From Hawksworthiomyces lignivorus (lineage: Eukaryota > Ascomycota > Sordariomycetes > Ophiostomatales > Ophiostomataceae), in contig NTMA01000032.1 of the NCBI GenBank assembly GCA_002917075.1, positions 124,001-188,000 on the forward strand: a stretch of DNA of 64,000 nucleotides, written 5' to 3'. The first letter of the stretch is position 1. Every line of letters begins with the position of its first letter. The notes under the pieces were generated by a model, which did no database searches, was not told the origin of the DNA, and was given only the letters and a program-made list of their open reading frames with translations. Both the position numbers and the translations under genes were made by a program. Below, one piece after another: positions 1 through 10,800 of this stretch.

Positions 1-3000
1 CTTATTTCCTCTTTCTCTTGGTTCACGTTTATGCCGGAGTCTATGAGAGTCTTTTTCTATGCTCTGCTGTTCCTTTTTGTTCGCCCTGTCTTTTGCCTGG
101 CTTCCCTTTTATTTCCTTGCTTTCCTAGCCAACACGATATGAAGTCAAAATATAAGTAGTGCTAAGCTAGAAAGGCTACATACCGACTAAAACTACTTTA
201 CTTGACGGTGTAATGTCAACCGTGTTATGAAATCTATTATAAGACTTATAAAAGTCTATTTATAACGAGATTGCTCTTAATATGATAGTGGACAATTTGT
301 TGCAGCCCGCCTGTTTTGGGGAATCTCACTGGCAATGCTCATTAGTGATGGGCCACGATGATAGTGCGATTTCCACGACAGCTTCAAGAGCTTACCCGCG
401 TTGTGGTTGCCCTGTCATCTCGAGAATTCATGGTTTGTCGCTCCGAGTTGACAAATTGATTTTCCACGCGATCACAATATCCAACTCTCCGGTACAGGCC
501 CAATAGGCTATTCAATCCAGCTACTTCACAAAGGACAGGGCCGACACCAGTTCAGAGAAATCGACTTGAACTGATGTGAACCCATACCCTACGACATTTT
601 TCGTTTTTCGACTTTCTTGTGGTATCTTATAACCTCTTTGCTGCGAACACCATCTTTACACTTGTTACTTCTATATGCATCCAGATAATCAGCAGCACAG
701 TATGTTTAATGAATGCTTCCTTTCGACTCCGCACTTCATCGTATTGCTTTTCAGTTTTTTGGCCGGCTGGTTCCGCCGACTACGTCTATAAAGCATCGGA
801 CCGATCGTGTCATTGTTTTCGCTCCCGAAAATATACTATCACACCTATTCAAGAACTTTGACTATATCACTGACTGCATGTGACTAGCATCATCTCATAT
901 TTGGCGTCGGCTGGAGGAACTCGTAAGTCCATTCCACAGATCTTGGAACTTTATATCAACAAGTTTTAGGACGTCATCATATAGTCCGATGTCCTTATTG
1001 TGCTCCAATGACATCTACTTGGGAAGGTCTCAGATGTTCTTGATGGAGTAGTATGTGCTTTCTCTCAATCTAGACATCGTATGTCAGCTTGGCTGGTGCA
1101 ACTCTTATATTGAGATGTTCGAACTGAGTAGGGGGGAAGGCGAACAACGTAGCCCGTGGAAGTGTAAGATGTTTCGAGATGTAAGCCAATGGCGTTAAGT
1201 AATCAGAGACCAAAGTATTTGTCCTCCGAAAGCCCTCCGAGTATGCCTTTTTCACATTGGTTCTCAAATTTACGACAGATCCATCTAGACTGCCCAGAGG
1301 TGTGAAGAAGGTCTTCCTTCTCTACAAGGGCAAAACTCGACGTCCGTCTTTGTTGTGCCAAGATTGGCTTAATTGCACCGATTGGATTAACTCTAATTCA
1401 ACGGTTGTTTGTAAAGTGAATTTTCCAGAAATAATCCTGACGCAGCATGTATTTGATGTAGAGATCTTTTCCTAAGAACTTGCATTACTAGATATAGCTA
1501 AACAAAAAAGATCTAAGTATCCAAATCAGCATGCTATTCCCAAACTCATCTTCAAATTGGCCAGCATCAGCTCCGTTGACTGATTCTGTAGTGCGATACA
1601 TTTCTCATCTACAGCCCACTGTGCATGTATAGGTATCGAAGAGATGGATGCTGTAATCAAAATGGACGAAATTCAGTGTGGAATATCTATTAAGACGACG
1701 TGGACTTGACAATACCTGTAATATGATAATGGAAACTTGACCCCTTTTTCTTGCTTGTGTAAAGAAGTAGTTGTGGTCTACTTATATAAAAGTGCTAGAG
1801 TTTTAGCTGACGCTACTATCACATGAATGCTTTCAGATTATGCAGTGTAAAAGCTGTGCTGTTGGTTTTATTTTACTTTATTCGTTTTAGTTATTTATCT
1901 TTGGCACATTTTAACCCTTCCTCCTCACGAGTTTGTCCTCTATTCAGCTGTTCATCTGAGAGAGACTAGAACAAGGAGGCTCTTTACAGTGAAATTTATA
2001 ACCAGAGAACATACAGATAGACATGCAGTGGAAGATGGACTGCTTAATCGTGCATATGGCCCTGTCGTGAATGCAATCTTATCACCTCCAAGATAAAATA
2101 GCAAGTATACAAAGTGAACATCTACTGTGCTTGCTACATTCACCCCCCATATGACACAGCGAGGCCGTAAAAGCTCTACAATTACTTAGTTTCATGCCCT
2201 GCTCCCTTTTAGGTATTCTTTTAGTTCAACCTTTAGCTGGCCCCATCACCCTCTTTTTTGTGCGCCCAGTTGCTATGATATTTTGTATACGCGGGATACT
2301 ACGTTGCAGAAAAGAAGCTGTGTCCAGCACTCAGAATTTGTGGTACGACGACATCCTATTCTGGTTTCTTCGTCTCCTCCTTTCTTGCTCTTTTAGTCTT
2401 GAAGCCCTGTTATGCACTTCGGTCAACATTGACCGACAAAAGATGACAGATTCAGAAGTTCCATGGAAAGAGAACAGAGCGGAAAATGGACAAAACAAAT
2501 CCGTGACACCCACGCAACGTCAAGTTCCCCAGACTGGAACATCATTATCACTGTTTGTCATCAGATTTCTGTCATATAATATTTTGGTCTTTTTGATTTC
2601 TTTTCCTGGGAGTTCTGTGCTTTTTGGTCCATATACATCTACAACTCATCGCTGTCACAGGTGAAATGAGAAGAGGAAGAAAGTCATCTCTTTTTAGCCC
2701 CTTGTGCGACCATTGTCCAGGCAACAATGATCAAAAAAGCTTAGCATCGAAACCGAAGAAATAAAAAGACCGTGATGTCACCGAATGGAAAACGGTAGAT
2801 TCTAAGAGGCAGCCCTCCTCACCAGCCAGGTACCATCTGAGAGACTTGCGTGTTGACTGACACATGTGAAGTTCAGCAGCATTTTGGCACTTTTCTTCAG
2901 TACGCATCTCAGTTACCATCTTGAGTGCAATCTGATCAGTGCATGAACGCTTTCTGACGGCTGTGTATCTGATACTTTTTTTTTTGCCATTCTTCGGCCA

Positions 3001-4549
3001 GCTAATTCTAGTACTGTTTCCCCTGTTTATGATCCCACTGACTGTATATGAGCGACCTACAGAAGGGTGGTACAATAAAGACAGAAAATGGAGAAATGAA
3101 CCGAAAAAGCACGAGAAGGTTGTGCGTCACTGGGTACACCTAATGCTCTACGCAACAGGGCGGCCAGGCACCCAAACAAAATGGAAAGCTTCGAATGCAA
3201 ATAGAATATTACAGTCTAGACCTCTATGAAATAAATGGAAGAGTGCAGCAGAGTGCTTGGGAGAACGGCAAAGAAAGATCGAATCGTCAGTACGATGTAG
3301 AGACAGAAGAAAAAGTGAAAGTGAGAAAAAGATGAAGTCAAGAAGAGACAAGGGCAGAAATGGAGAGCAGAACAAGACGCAGTACATGGCAAAAAGAAAC
3401 AGAATCGTCCGGATAGGAGAAGAGCCGCGCATGAAGAATATTTTGGTTGCCTCTTTTCTTTTCGTCTCCTCTGTATCAATTTAGTTCTTCCTCTTCTTGT
3501 CTACGCATTTCAATTTGCCTTCCTGTTGTTCTTCTTGCTCCCAAGCCTTTATTCCCATTCTCACACAGAGACAGCTCACTCGTTAATAGTCGTACCTCTT
3601 ACGAAGTTATTTTTTAATTTTGTCGCCTTTTTTCATATTCGCTTTCTTTCCACCTCAGCATCTCCTCCCCCATTCCTCGTTTCCTTACTCTGTCTCTACT
3701 TCTTCTTGTTAGCTTATCCTCTTCCACTTTATTTATGCCTCGTATCTTTCTTGTTCTCTCTATTTGAAATTGAAAGTTCTTGACGCTGGCTCGCTTCTAC
3801 GAAATGAGAACCTGCAGTGCGCACATTCCTTCACCCTAACTCCTTCTTCTGACTCCCTCTCTGCAGACCGCGCCAGAGCGTCTTATCGTCACAATCTCTC
3901 CTCCACACACAAAGACGAGTTCCTGGTGCCTTTGCTACAGTACCTAGAAACTCTTCTGAGAACAACTGCGGCAGAGGAATAACAGACACCTGGAGCTGTC
4001 TTGGTGCGGTGGAGCCTTTATATACAAACTAAACGTTTCATCCTGGAGAGACAGCACACCTTCTCTTCTCATCCCCCCTTTATCTGTGCATCTTCTCTAA
4101 GCCTTGCGACACTCTATAGTCGAATTGAATTTTGTCTTTCCCTGTCTTTCTTTCGCCTATTTTCTGCTCGGTGCCTCGCTTTAGGATTACTCCAATAAGC
4201 CCCCTTGGGACAGCGAGTGCCTTTTTCACGATTGGATCACAATCGCTTCTCAAACTCATATTTACAGTGGTACTATCTGCTTCTGAACAATTGCTGCAGC
4301 TAGCATATCAGAGAAGAGGCCCCAAGAAGAGGACCCAGCCATAGCGAATCATTGTATTACGAGACCAACTTGTGCTTCCAGAGAAGTGGTTTATAATCGT
4401 GCAGAAGAAGAGCCGCTGTCCATCTCCGTTCCTTTAGTGGAGTGATAAGTCATTCGTTCATCGGAGTGGTCAGAATAGCAGAGAGACGCAAACAAGTACG
4501 CAAAACAAACGCTAGACAGACAAGAGGAACGAACAAAGACTGAAAGAAG
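1..4549. other. Gene-poor AT-rich flank
   Basis: I see no intact gene here. Open frames are short, lack ATG starts or splice partners, and show no domain I recognise. Around 1070-1460 the minus strand reads as protein-like text interrupted by a stop (see findings). From about 3500 onward the plus strand becomes pyrimidine-rich, and it contains no ATG between 3807 and 4549, which fits the promoter and long 5' leader of the regulator gene that starts at 4550. Confidence 0.6.
3807..4549 (+). promoter_or_regulatory. ATG-free 5' leader of the regulator gene
   Basis: No ATG occurs in any frame between the ATG at 3804-3806 and the coding start at 4550, a run of 743 nt with many CT-rich tracts. Uniform base use would give roughly a dozen ATGs. 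The pattern fits a long scanned leader kept free of upstream start codons. The transcription start itself cannot be seen. Confidence 0.45.
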
Positions 4550-6908
4550 ATGATTCACCAACACTACGACCCGCAGCAGATCTTGTGGTTCTTGAGAAAC
4601 TACTGGAAATTCACACGTGAAAATATGATCCGCGAATGGCATCGGACATTCCATGATCAAGGATTTGGAAAGAGTCAATACCAATGGCTCAAGAGCCGCT
4701 ATGGCATGAAAGCAGAATGGGGGTGAGTCTTTGAGTTCCATCCATTTATTTGCATATCAGCATATCCTTCTGCTTCGGCTTCCTCCTATATCTACTCCCG
4801 TATGCTAACATCCTCCTTTCATCGTCAGAGCCTCTCTAAATCATCCTCCCTACCCCGGTGCACGACCCGGCGGATCTGGCACGGAAATGTACGAACCACC
4901 AAACGTGCCTGCACACCCACCTCGGATGACGTTCCGGACCCGTTCGCATTCGCCTGCGCCAGATCTTGTTTCTGAGGCCGGAGAATGTGATATGGCAGTC
5001 CGCGGTATGCGCAGCCGTCGTGTTAGCGGGATAATGGACCAAGGCGACGCCGCTGGCTTTTCCAACGCTAGGCCTTATACCCCAATGCATACGAACATGG
5101 AGGCAGCTCCTTCAACGCCCCCGACTTTGCCTCTTTCTGGACCTGGAACTTATACCATAAACAACTGGAGGAGCCCTAGTGTGACGAATGGAATGAATGG
5201 CACGTATTCGTTCAGTCTTCCGACAGGTCTAGGTAGCCCCTTTGTGTCTGCTACCACCAGTCCCAGCAACATCATCGGAGATTCCAGTATCAATCCTTTG
5301 AGTGCGGCGAGCTCGATGGGCTCTTCCGCGTCTATGTCTAGCTTGGCATCTGGGCCCGGCCTCTGCCAATTTTCTGGCGGTACTAACCTTCCGAGCGAGC
5401 ACCAGGCCAATCTCCAATACCAGTTGCTTGCATCGTATCCATTTACTCCAACTCCGAGCTTCCAGAATCTAGGCAGTGAATATTACAATAGTTGTGGCTT
5501 CCATATGCTTGGCGCCGAAAATACTCTTCTGGCACAATCTGGACTGACAGCCAACAACTTGAGCCAGTCCTACGTCTTTCAGAACCCGGCTTCTGCAGCG
5601 GCATCTCTGTCTTCGGTGACAATGCCCAGCAGCACCGGCGGTTCCAGAGAGACATCGGCTGCTTCGTTTCCGCATATGGAGGACGTGAAGCCTTCCATTC
5701 ATTCTATCAGTGAGGGGTCTGCGGCAGATGACAGCAGCGCTCAAGCCGACAGCTCCGTGAGCAGAAGCTTGGCGGACATGATCGTGTCACCCCGCGCAAC
5801 ACTGGCGCCCGTCCGGCCGGCTAGCAAGCGCAAGCGTACGCGCGTGGACGTCCACTGCCAGACGCCGAAGCGCAGCCTATTGGACCCGACCCTGCACTTG
5901 GCAAGCCAGGATCTGATGGATGGCGGCGGCGGCATAACTGCTGCTGCTTTGTCGCCCACAAGCGAGCACGAGCCTGCTGTTGAGCTCGCTTACAAGAAGA
6001 ACAGGCGCACAAAGGCCGCCTCGTCTCCCTCGGAGGCTGCTGTCAAGGGCCATGAAAACAATAACAGCAGCAGCGGCAGTAATGCAACCCCGACTCGCTC
6101 GCAAAATGCTACTGCTGCCCTGACCGTGCCCAATCCTGCCATTAAGGGTGAGCGCCTGGCTGCTGCGCCGTTCTGCAATGAATTCGTGGACGTCTTTTCT
6201 CTGGATCCAGAACACACTGAGGGCATGCTTTCGTCATGCAGCAAGAGGGAGGCGACCGACGTTCCGTCTCAAGTGGAGGTTAAGATCCTTCCTGCTGCAT
6301 CTGCCACGACTGCTGCTGACAGTGCAGCCGATGTTCTGAGCGGCAGCACTGAAGGCGCCAGCGCCTTGCGGCCCGCGGCCTACGAGCCGACTATGTTCTG
6401 GACCGCGTTTGACGGGATGACGTCCGCCGAGATGGCTGCATCAATTGCAGCGGAGGCCACCGTCTCCGCCTACCTCGACAGCACCGCCGAGAGCCACACA
6501 GTTACAGCCGCACCCCACGACAACGACGACAATATGGACTTTACCAACCTAAACACACTAGATCCTTCTATCGCGGCATGTGACGGTGATGCTGCGATTG
6601 ACCGCCTTCTCTTTGGAGCCGATGACCACGTCGACTTGAGTGGCGGCCACAGCAACAGCAACAACGGCGACGTCGACGGTGTCGGTGCAACTGGCGGTAC
6701 GGCGATAGCGGCGGCGGCTCAAATTAGCTCGGCAAGCAATTTGGCGAGCGATGTCACTCCTTTCTGTACCGCCGGCGCCATGGATGCCGCTCTTGCGGGA
6801 TGCGATGAGCAGAGCCATATGCTCCGCCCTGGCGTCCATGGCCACGACGACTTCCTCTCGGCAGAGGCTTCGAGCGCATTTTGGGATCTCGACTTCCCGC
6901 CTCTGTAG
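4550..6908 (+). CDS. Putative nuclear transcription regulator (two exons)
   Basis: Exon 1 (4550-4722) and exon 2 (4829-6908) join in frame through an intron with a GTGAGT donor and CAG acceptor, giving about 750 aa. The first 58 residues form a compact Trp/Tyr/Arg-rich segment beginning MIHQHYDPQQILWFLRNYW and ending RYGMKAEWG. It has the size and pattern of a small fungal helix-turn-helix domain and loosely resembles Clr5-type domains, but I cannot assign a family. The rest is Ala/Ser/Pro-rich and probably disordered. Midway there is a basic cluster (ASKRKRTR...TPKRS) typical of a nuclear localisation signal. The C-terminus is acidic and aromatic (ending FWDLDFPPL), as in activation domains. 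Start chosen because it is the first ATG after a long ATG-free leader and begins the conserved-looking segment. A role as a transcription factor is inference; the gene structure is firm. Confidence 0.72.
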
Positions 6909-7835
6909 ATAGGGAGAAAAACTGAATACGCCAAGGCTGGAACACTGAAGAGATTCTACTAATTTATGGATTAGCGAGGTCCATATAAGCTTGAGATTCT
7001 GTTTGTCTTTGCCATTTCGCGTTGTTTTTTTTTTTTTTTCTTTAATTCCACATTCGTCGATTTAAATAAGCAACTTCCGTATTTCCTGTTACTTGGCCAT
7101 GGTTAATCTATGTAAAGTATGGATTCTACCGATTTCACATTTTATCGCGATTCTTTCTGTTTCATTTTCATTTCGGCTTTTTTAGCCATGTTCTTGACCA
7201 ACACGCCAGCAAAACCAAGAGGCGTCTCGCGCAATAGCACAAAGGAAAAGGGGAGGGTATGATTTGACTTTTTTTGTTCTTTTATTCTGTTTCTCTTTGA
7301 TAGGAGGAAAGGTTAAGGAGGCGGCTCGGCGTGAGTTTATTTCAACAAGGACACAGGAGTTCACAAAATGGCAAGCTGATGTCTTTCGCGGTATGGCTAG
7401 CTTTAGGCTTGGACGATGCCACACGTCTTCGGACCTGGTGATTTAAGCTGAGAAGACAGAGGCGACATCAACCGTTTTCAGATTTTCACCTAAGCTATAA
7501 ATGCTTTACGAGCTCACAAGAGGCATGATGCCCCTGCAGTTTCGTGGAAGTAAATCGATCGTGTAAATGTCTAAACTCTCAACCAGGCTCATTATTAGCA
7601 AGCCTAGAGAAAAGTCGAAGATTTAGATAGATGCGTAAACAAAAATATAAACCAATAAGAAAAATTAAGTTAGACAAACTCTGCTACGAGGATATCTACA
7701 GCCCAAGAAACAAGTAAAATAATAGCACCGCAAGTGATAACTACATGAAAAAAAAATCACAAAAATCAAGAGTGACAAAATAACAGTAGCAACAGAATGA
7801 TTCCCCTTATTTCCTACCCTAACTTCTCCGACCAC
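6909..7835. other. Intergenic between convergent genes
   Basis: 3' flanks of the regulator (+) and KMT6 (-). Contains a T-run near 7026-7040 and AT-rich sequence around 7620-7780 that is probably the KMT6 3'UTR and polyadenylation region. No gene seen. Confidence 0.6.
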
Positions 7836-10800
7836 CTACTGATGCGCATCTTCCGTCCGGTAGCGCGCTGGCCTCTGCCGCCTACGTTGGCTACGGTCCC
7901 TCCCGTCGTCGTCGTTCCCATCCTCGCTTTCGTCCTCCTCCTCTTGTTCTTCGTCTTCTGGGTCTCGTTGTCTCGGTCCATTTTCTCCCTGGTGACTTTG
8001 TTCTCGGCTTCGTTTCTGGCTTTGCCGCAGGCTCTGGCTCTGGCTCTCACCATCTTCGTCCGAATCAGCGACGGCATATCTGCCGCTGCGTGTAGAATGA
8101 GCGCCAGTGGCATTGCCGCCATTTCTGGCGTTGCGTCCGTGGGGCTGCCCGCCGGAAAGCACACTACCCTGGTCATCATCGGTCGTGCCGAGAATCACAA
8201 CCGCAGCGCTCGAAGCTACGCTGTGCTGCCGCAGCTGACGTTGCTGCTGGTGCTGTGCTAGAGGTGTCTGCTGGGATCCCACTGACTGCTCTGATGGCTC
8301 GGATACGAGGTCTGGGTGGCGCTGGTGTCGCGACCGCCTTCGCCGCCGCTGCTGAGCTACGGCCGGCTCGTCTGAGTCGACGACCATGGCATCAGGATCG
8401 AGCTCAACACCGTTGGTTCGCAGCCGTTTCCGGAGCCGCTCGCCGTCTGTAGCGACGCCAGCATCAATAACTCCATTCACTTCGGAGTTGTCGTCACCGC
8501 CGCTGTGCCTTGTTGCTCGCCGTGTCCGGTGGGCATTCTTTTCCGCCTCTGTCGCTTCCGCAGCATTGTCGTCCTCATCTGCATCGTGATGGCTGTCGTC
8601 ATTCACACGATTCTGGTCTTGCGGGCGGTGGTCGTGATGGTCTAGCTGCGGGGCCCTTCTTTTAGAACCATTACTGCCACCAAGGCCGCCATGAACGCTG
8701 TCTGTAGTTTCTCTGGCCTGACGACGTGTGGCCCGGGCGCTTCGCCGCGATTGCCGCCCATCCACAAATTCGTCATCTGAATCGTCGTGCTCATCGTCCG
8801 GATCTTGTCCCAGCCGAGGCCGCTGACGCCGACGCGACTGCGCCCAGTCTTCGCGCCCCGTGTCTTCATTTTCGTCGTCACCATCGTCATCATCGACAGG
8901 CTGCCGCTTGCGCTTTAGAGTGCGTTTCGTCTTCCCCACCGGCTGTGAAGTGTCATCGTCTATCTCCATGGCATCCGTATCGCCATCGAGATCGTCTGTC
9001 GTCGCTGCCGAAGTGGGAGGCGCTTCCTTGCGAGCTCCTTTGGACTTTGCACGCTTGATGCTGCTTCCGTTGCCGTTCTTGCCGTGGCTAGCAGATCCAT
9101 TCTGTGCAGCCGACTGGCCTTTTCCTGGGTTGTATGTCGCGCGCTGCCTCGTTGCGCGTCGGCCCCCAGCACCGTTGTTATTTCGACGCCGGTTGCCATG
9201 CGAATCAACACCTTCTTCGTCGCTGGCGGATGCTTTGTCTTCGAGTAGCTTTTTCGTCAAGTTGGGGAAATTTTCGCCATAATTGAAGAACAACTCCTCG
9301 CCTGCCTTGATGTCGCGCATGGCCGTGAATCGGATACGGAATTCACCATTGACATAAAGAATCTTTGGCGTGATATTGCAGCCACGCTTGTCATACTCTG
9401 ACGCGTGATTGATGTAGCGCGATAGATTGCCGTAAATTGCAGCATCGACCCAGATGCCATCCTGCTCCAAGAGTGTAAAAAGGTACGACGCATTGGACTC
9501 TTGGTCGAAGACGTCGCCACGGCGCGCCTCGCGGCGCACGCCTTCGTCATGGGTGATAAGCTCACCAACATACTCAATAATGAACTCGTCGGCGGCTATG
9601 TCTTCTGCAGTGAAAAGACCATACCCGCAGCCTTCAAGCTGCGACTGGCCTAGCACCACGGCCTTTGATTTGCCGCGCTGGAGGCAGACGTTCTGACAGC
9701 CAGTAGAGTGCAGCTCATCGTTGTCGCGATTTGCCGGATCTGCACGCTCGCGCGCGCCACAGCCCCCGCACAAAATCGGATCGCACTCGCGGTTCAGCTG
9801 AACGCAAATGCACGGCTTGCCTTCTTTCTGACGCTGGTAGCAGGTCTTACCGGAACCGTGGCACGCGCAACCTGTGAACTTGTATGCGCATGTCTCGGAT
9901 GTGCATCGGCAGAAACGCTCGCACAGCAGCTTCGCTTCAGCACAGGGGCAACCACGAGCAGCGCTGCAGGGGCCGCTGTGGTTACAAGGCTCACGCTGTT
10001 CACGAAGCGCGTGGAAGTGGGTATAGGTATGTTCCGACCAGTCTCCGTTAAGAACCTTACGGTGGCGATCATACCACGAGATAGGTTTCACGGTAGGTGA
10101 CGCTGCGCTACGATCATGGCTCGACGAGGGTGGAGAAGCCTGTATATTTAAGTCCTTCATTCGCCGGTAGACTTCCCAACAGTATCGGCCCATCAACGGG
10201 CTGACAGAACATGCCACCCTAGACGAACTAGAGCCGAAGATAAGGTGAAAACTTCGCAGCAGATTTGTTTCGTAGTCGGTCCATTCTCGATTTGCAAAGG
10301 CGGGATCTCCATCGTCATAGAGGCGATAGCACTTGTTGTCGCAAGGCGACGAATTGGAGTTATCAAAGCTATATGTGCCATTGATCTCGTTGAGGTGATT
10401 GGCCGCGCCGGCAAACCCTCTCTGCTGAATCATGTGATGATGCTCTCGGCGGTCTTTCACTTGGCGCTCACGACGCCGTTCTATGTGCTTCGAAAGCTTA
10501 CCGCCTAGGTCGTCTATGGAAAAGCATCGTCGCACGTTCTCGGCGTCAAATTCACCATGCTCGCAGGAATGGGTATTGCATATCATGCACTCTAGCGACG
10601 TATAAGTTCCGAGGTACTGCTGAATCTGTTCCAAAGACGATTCGTTGTCCTGTTCCTTGCTCTTGGTAGCTTTCTTTGGATCAAAGACACTCTCGACCAC
10701 CTCATCTTGCTTCAAGACATCGTAGAGCGTGACATGCTTGCTCTTAAACACCCGGTTGAAAGCATCTGTGAACATACTGGCGACATGCATTGCGCGTGGT

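Noticed and set aside
2194..2664. 156-codon plus-strand open frame
   Set aside because: Hydrophobic and Ser-rich mixture without domain, splice partners or GC-ending codon use; looks like chance in AT-rich DNA.
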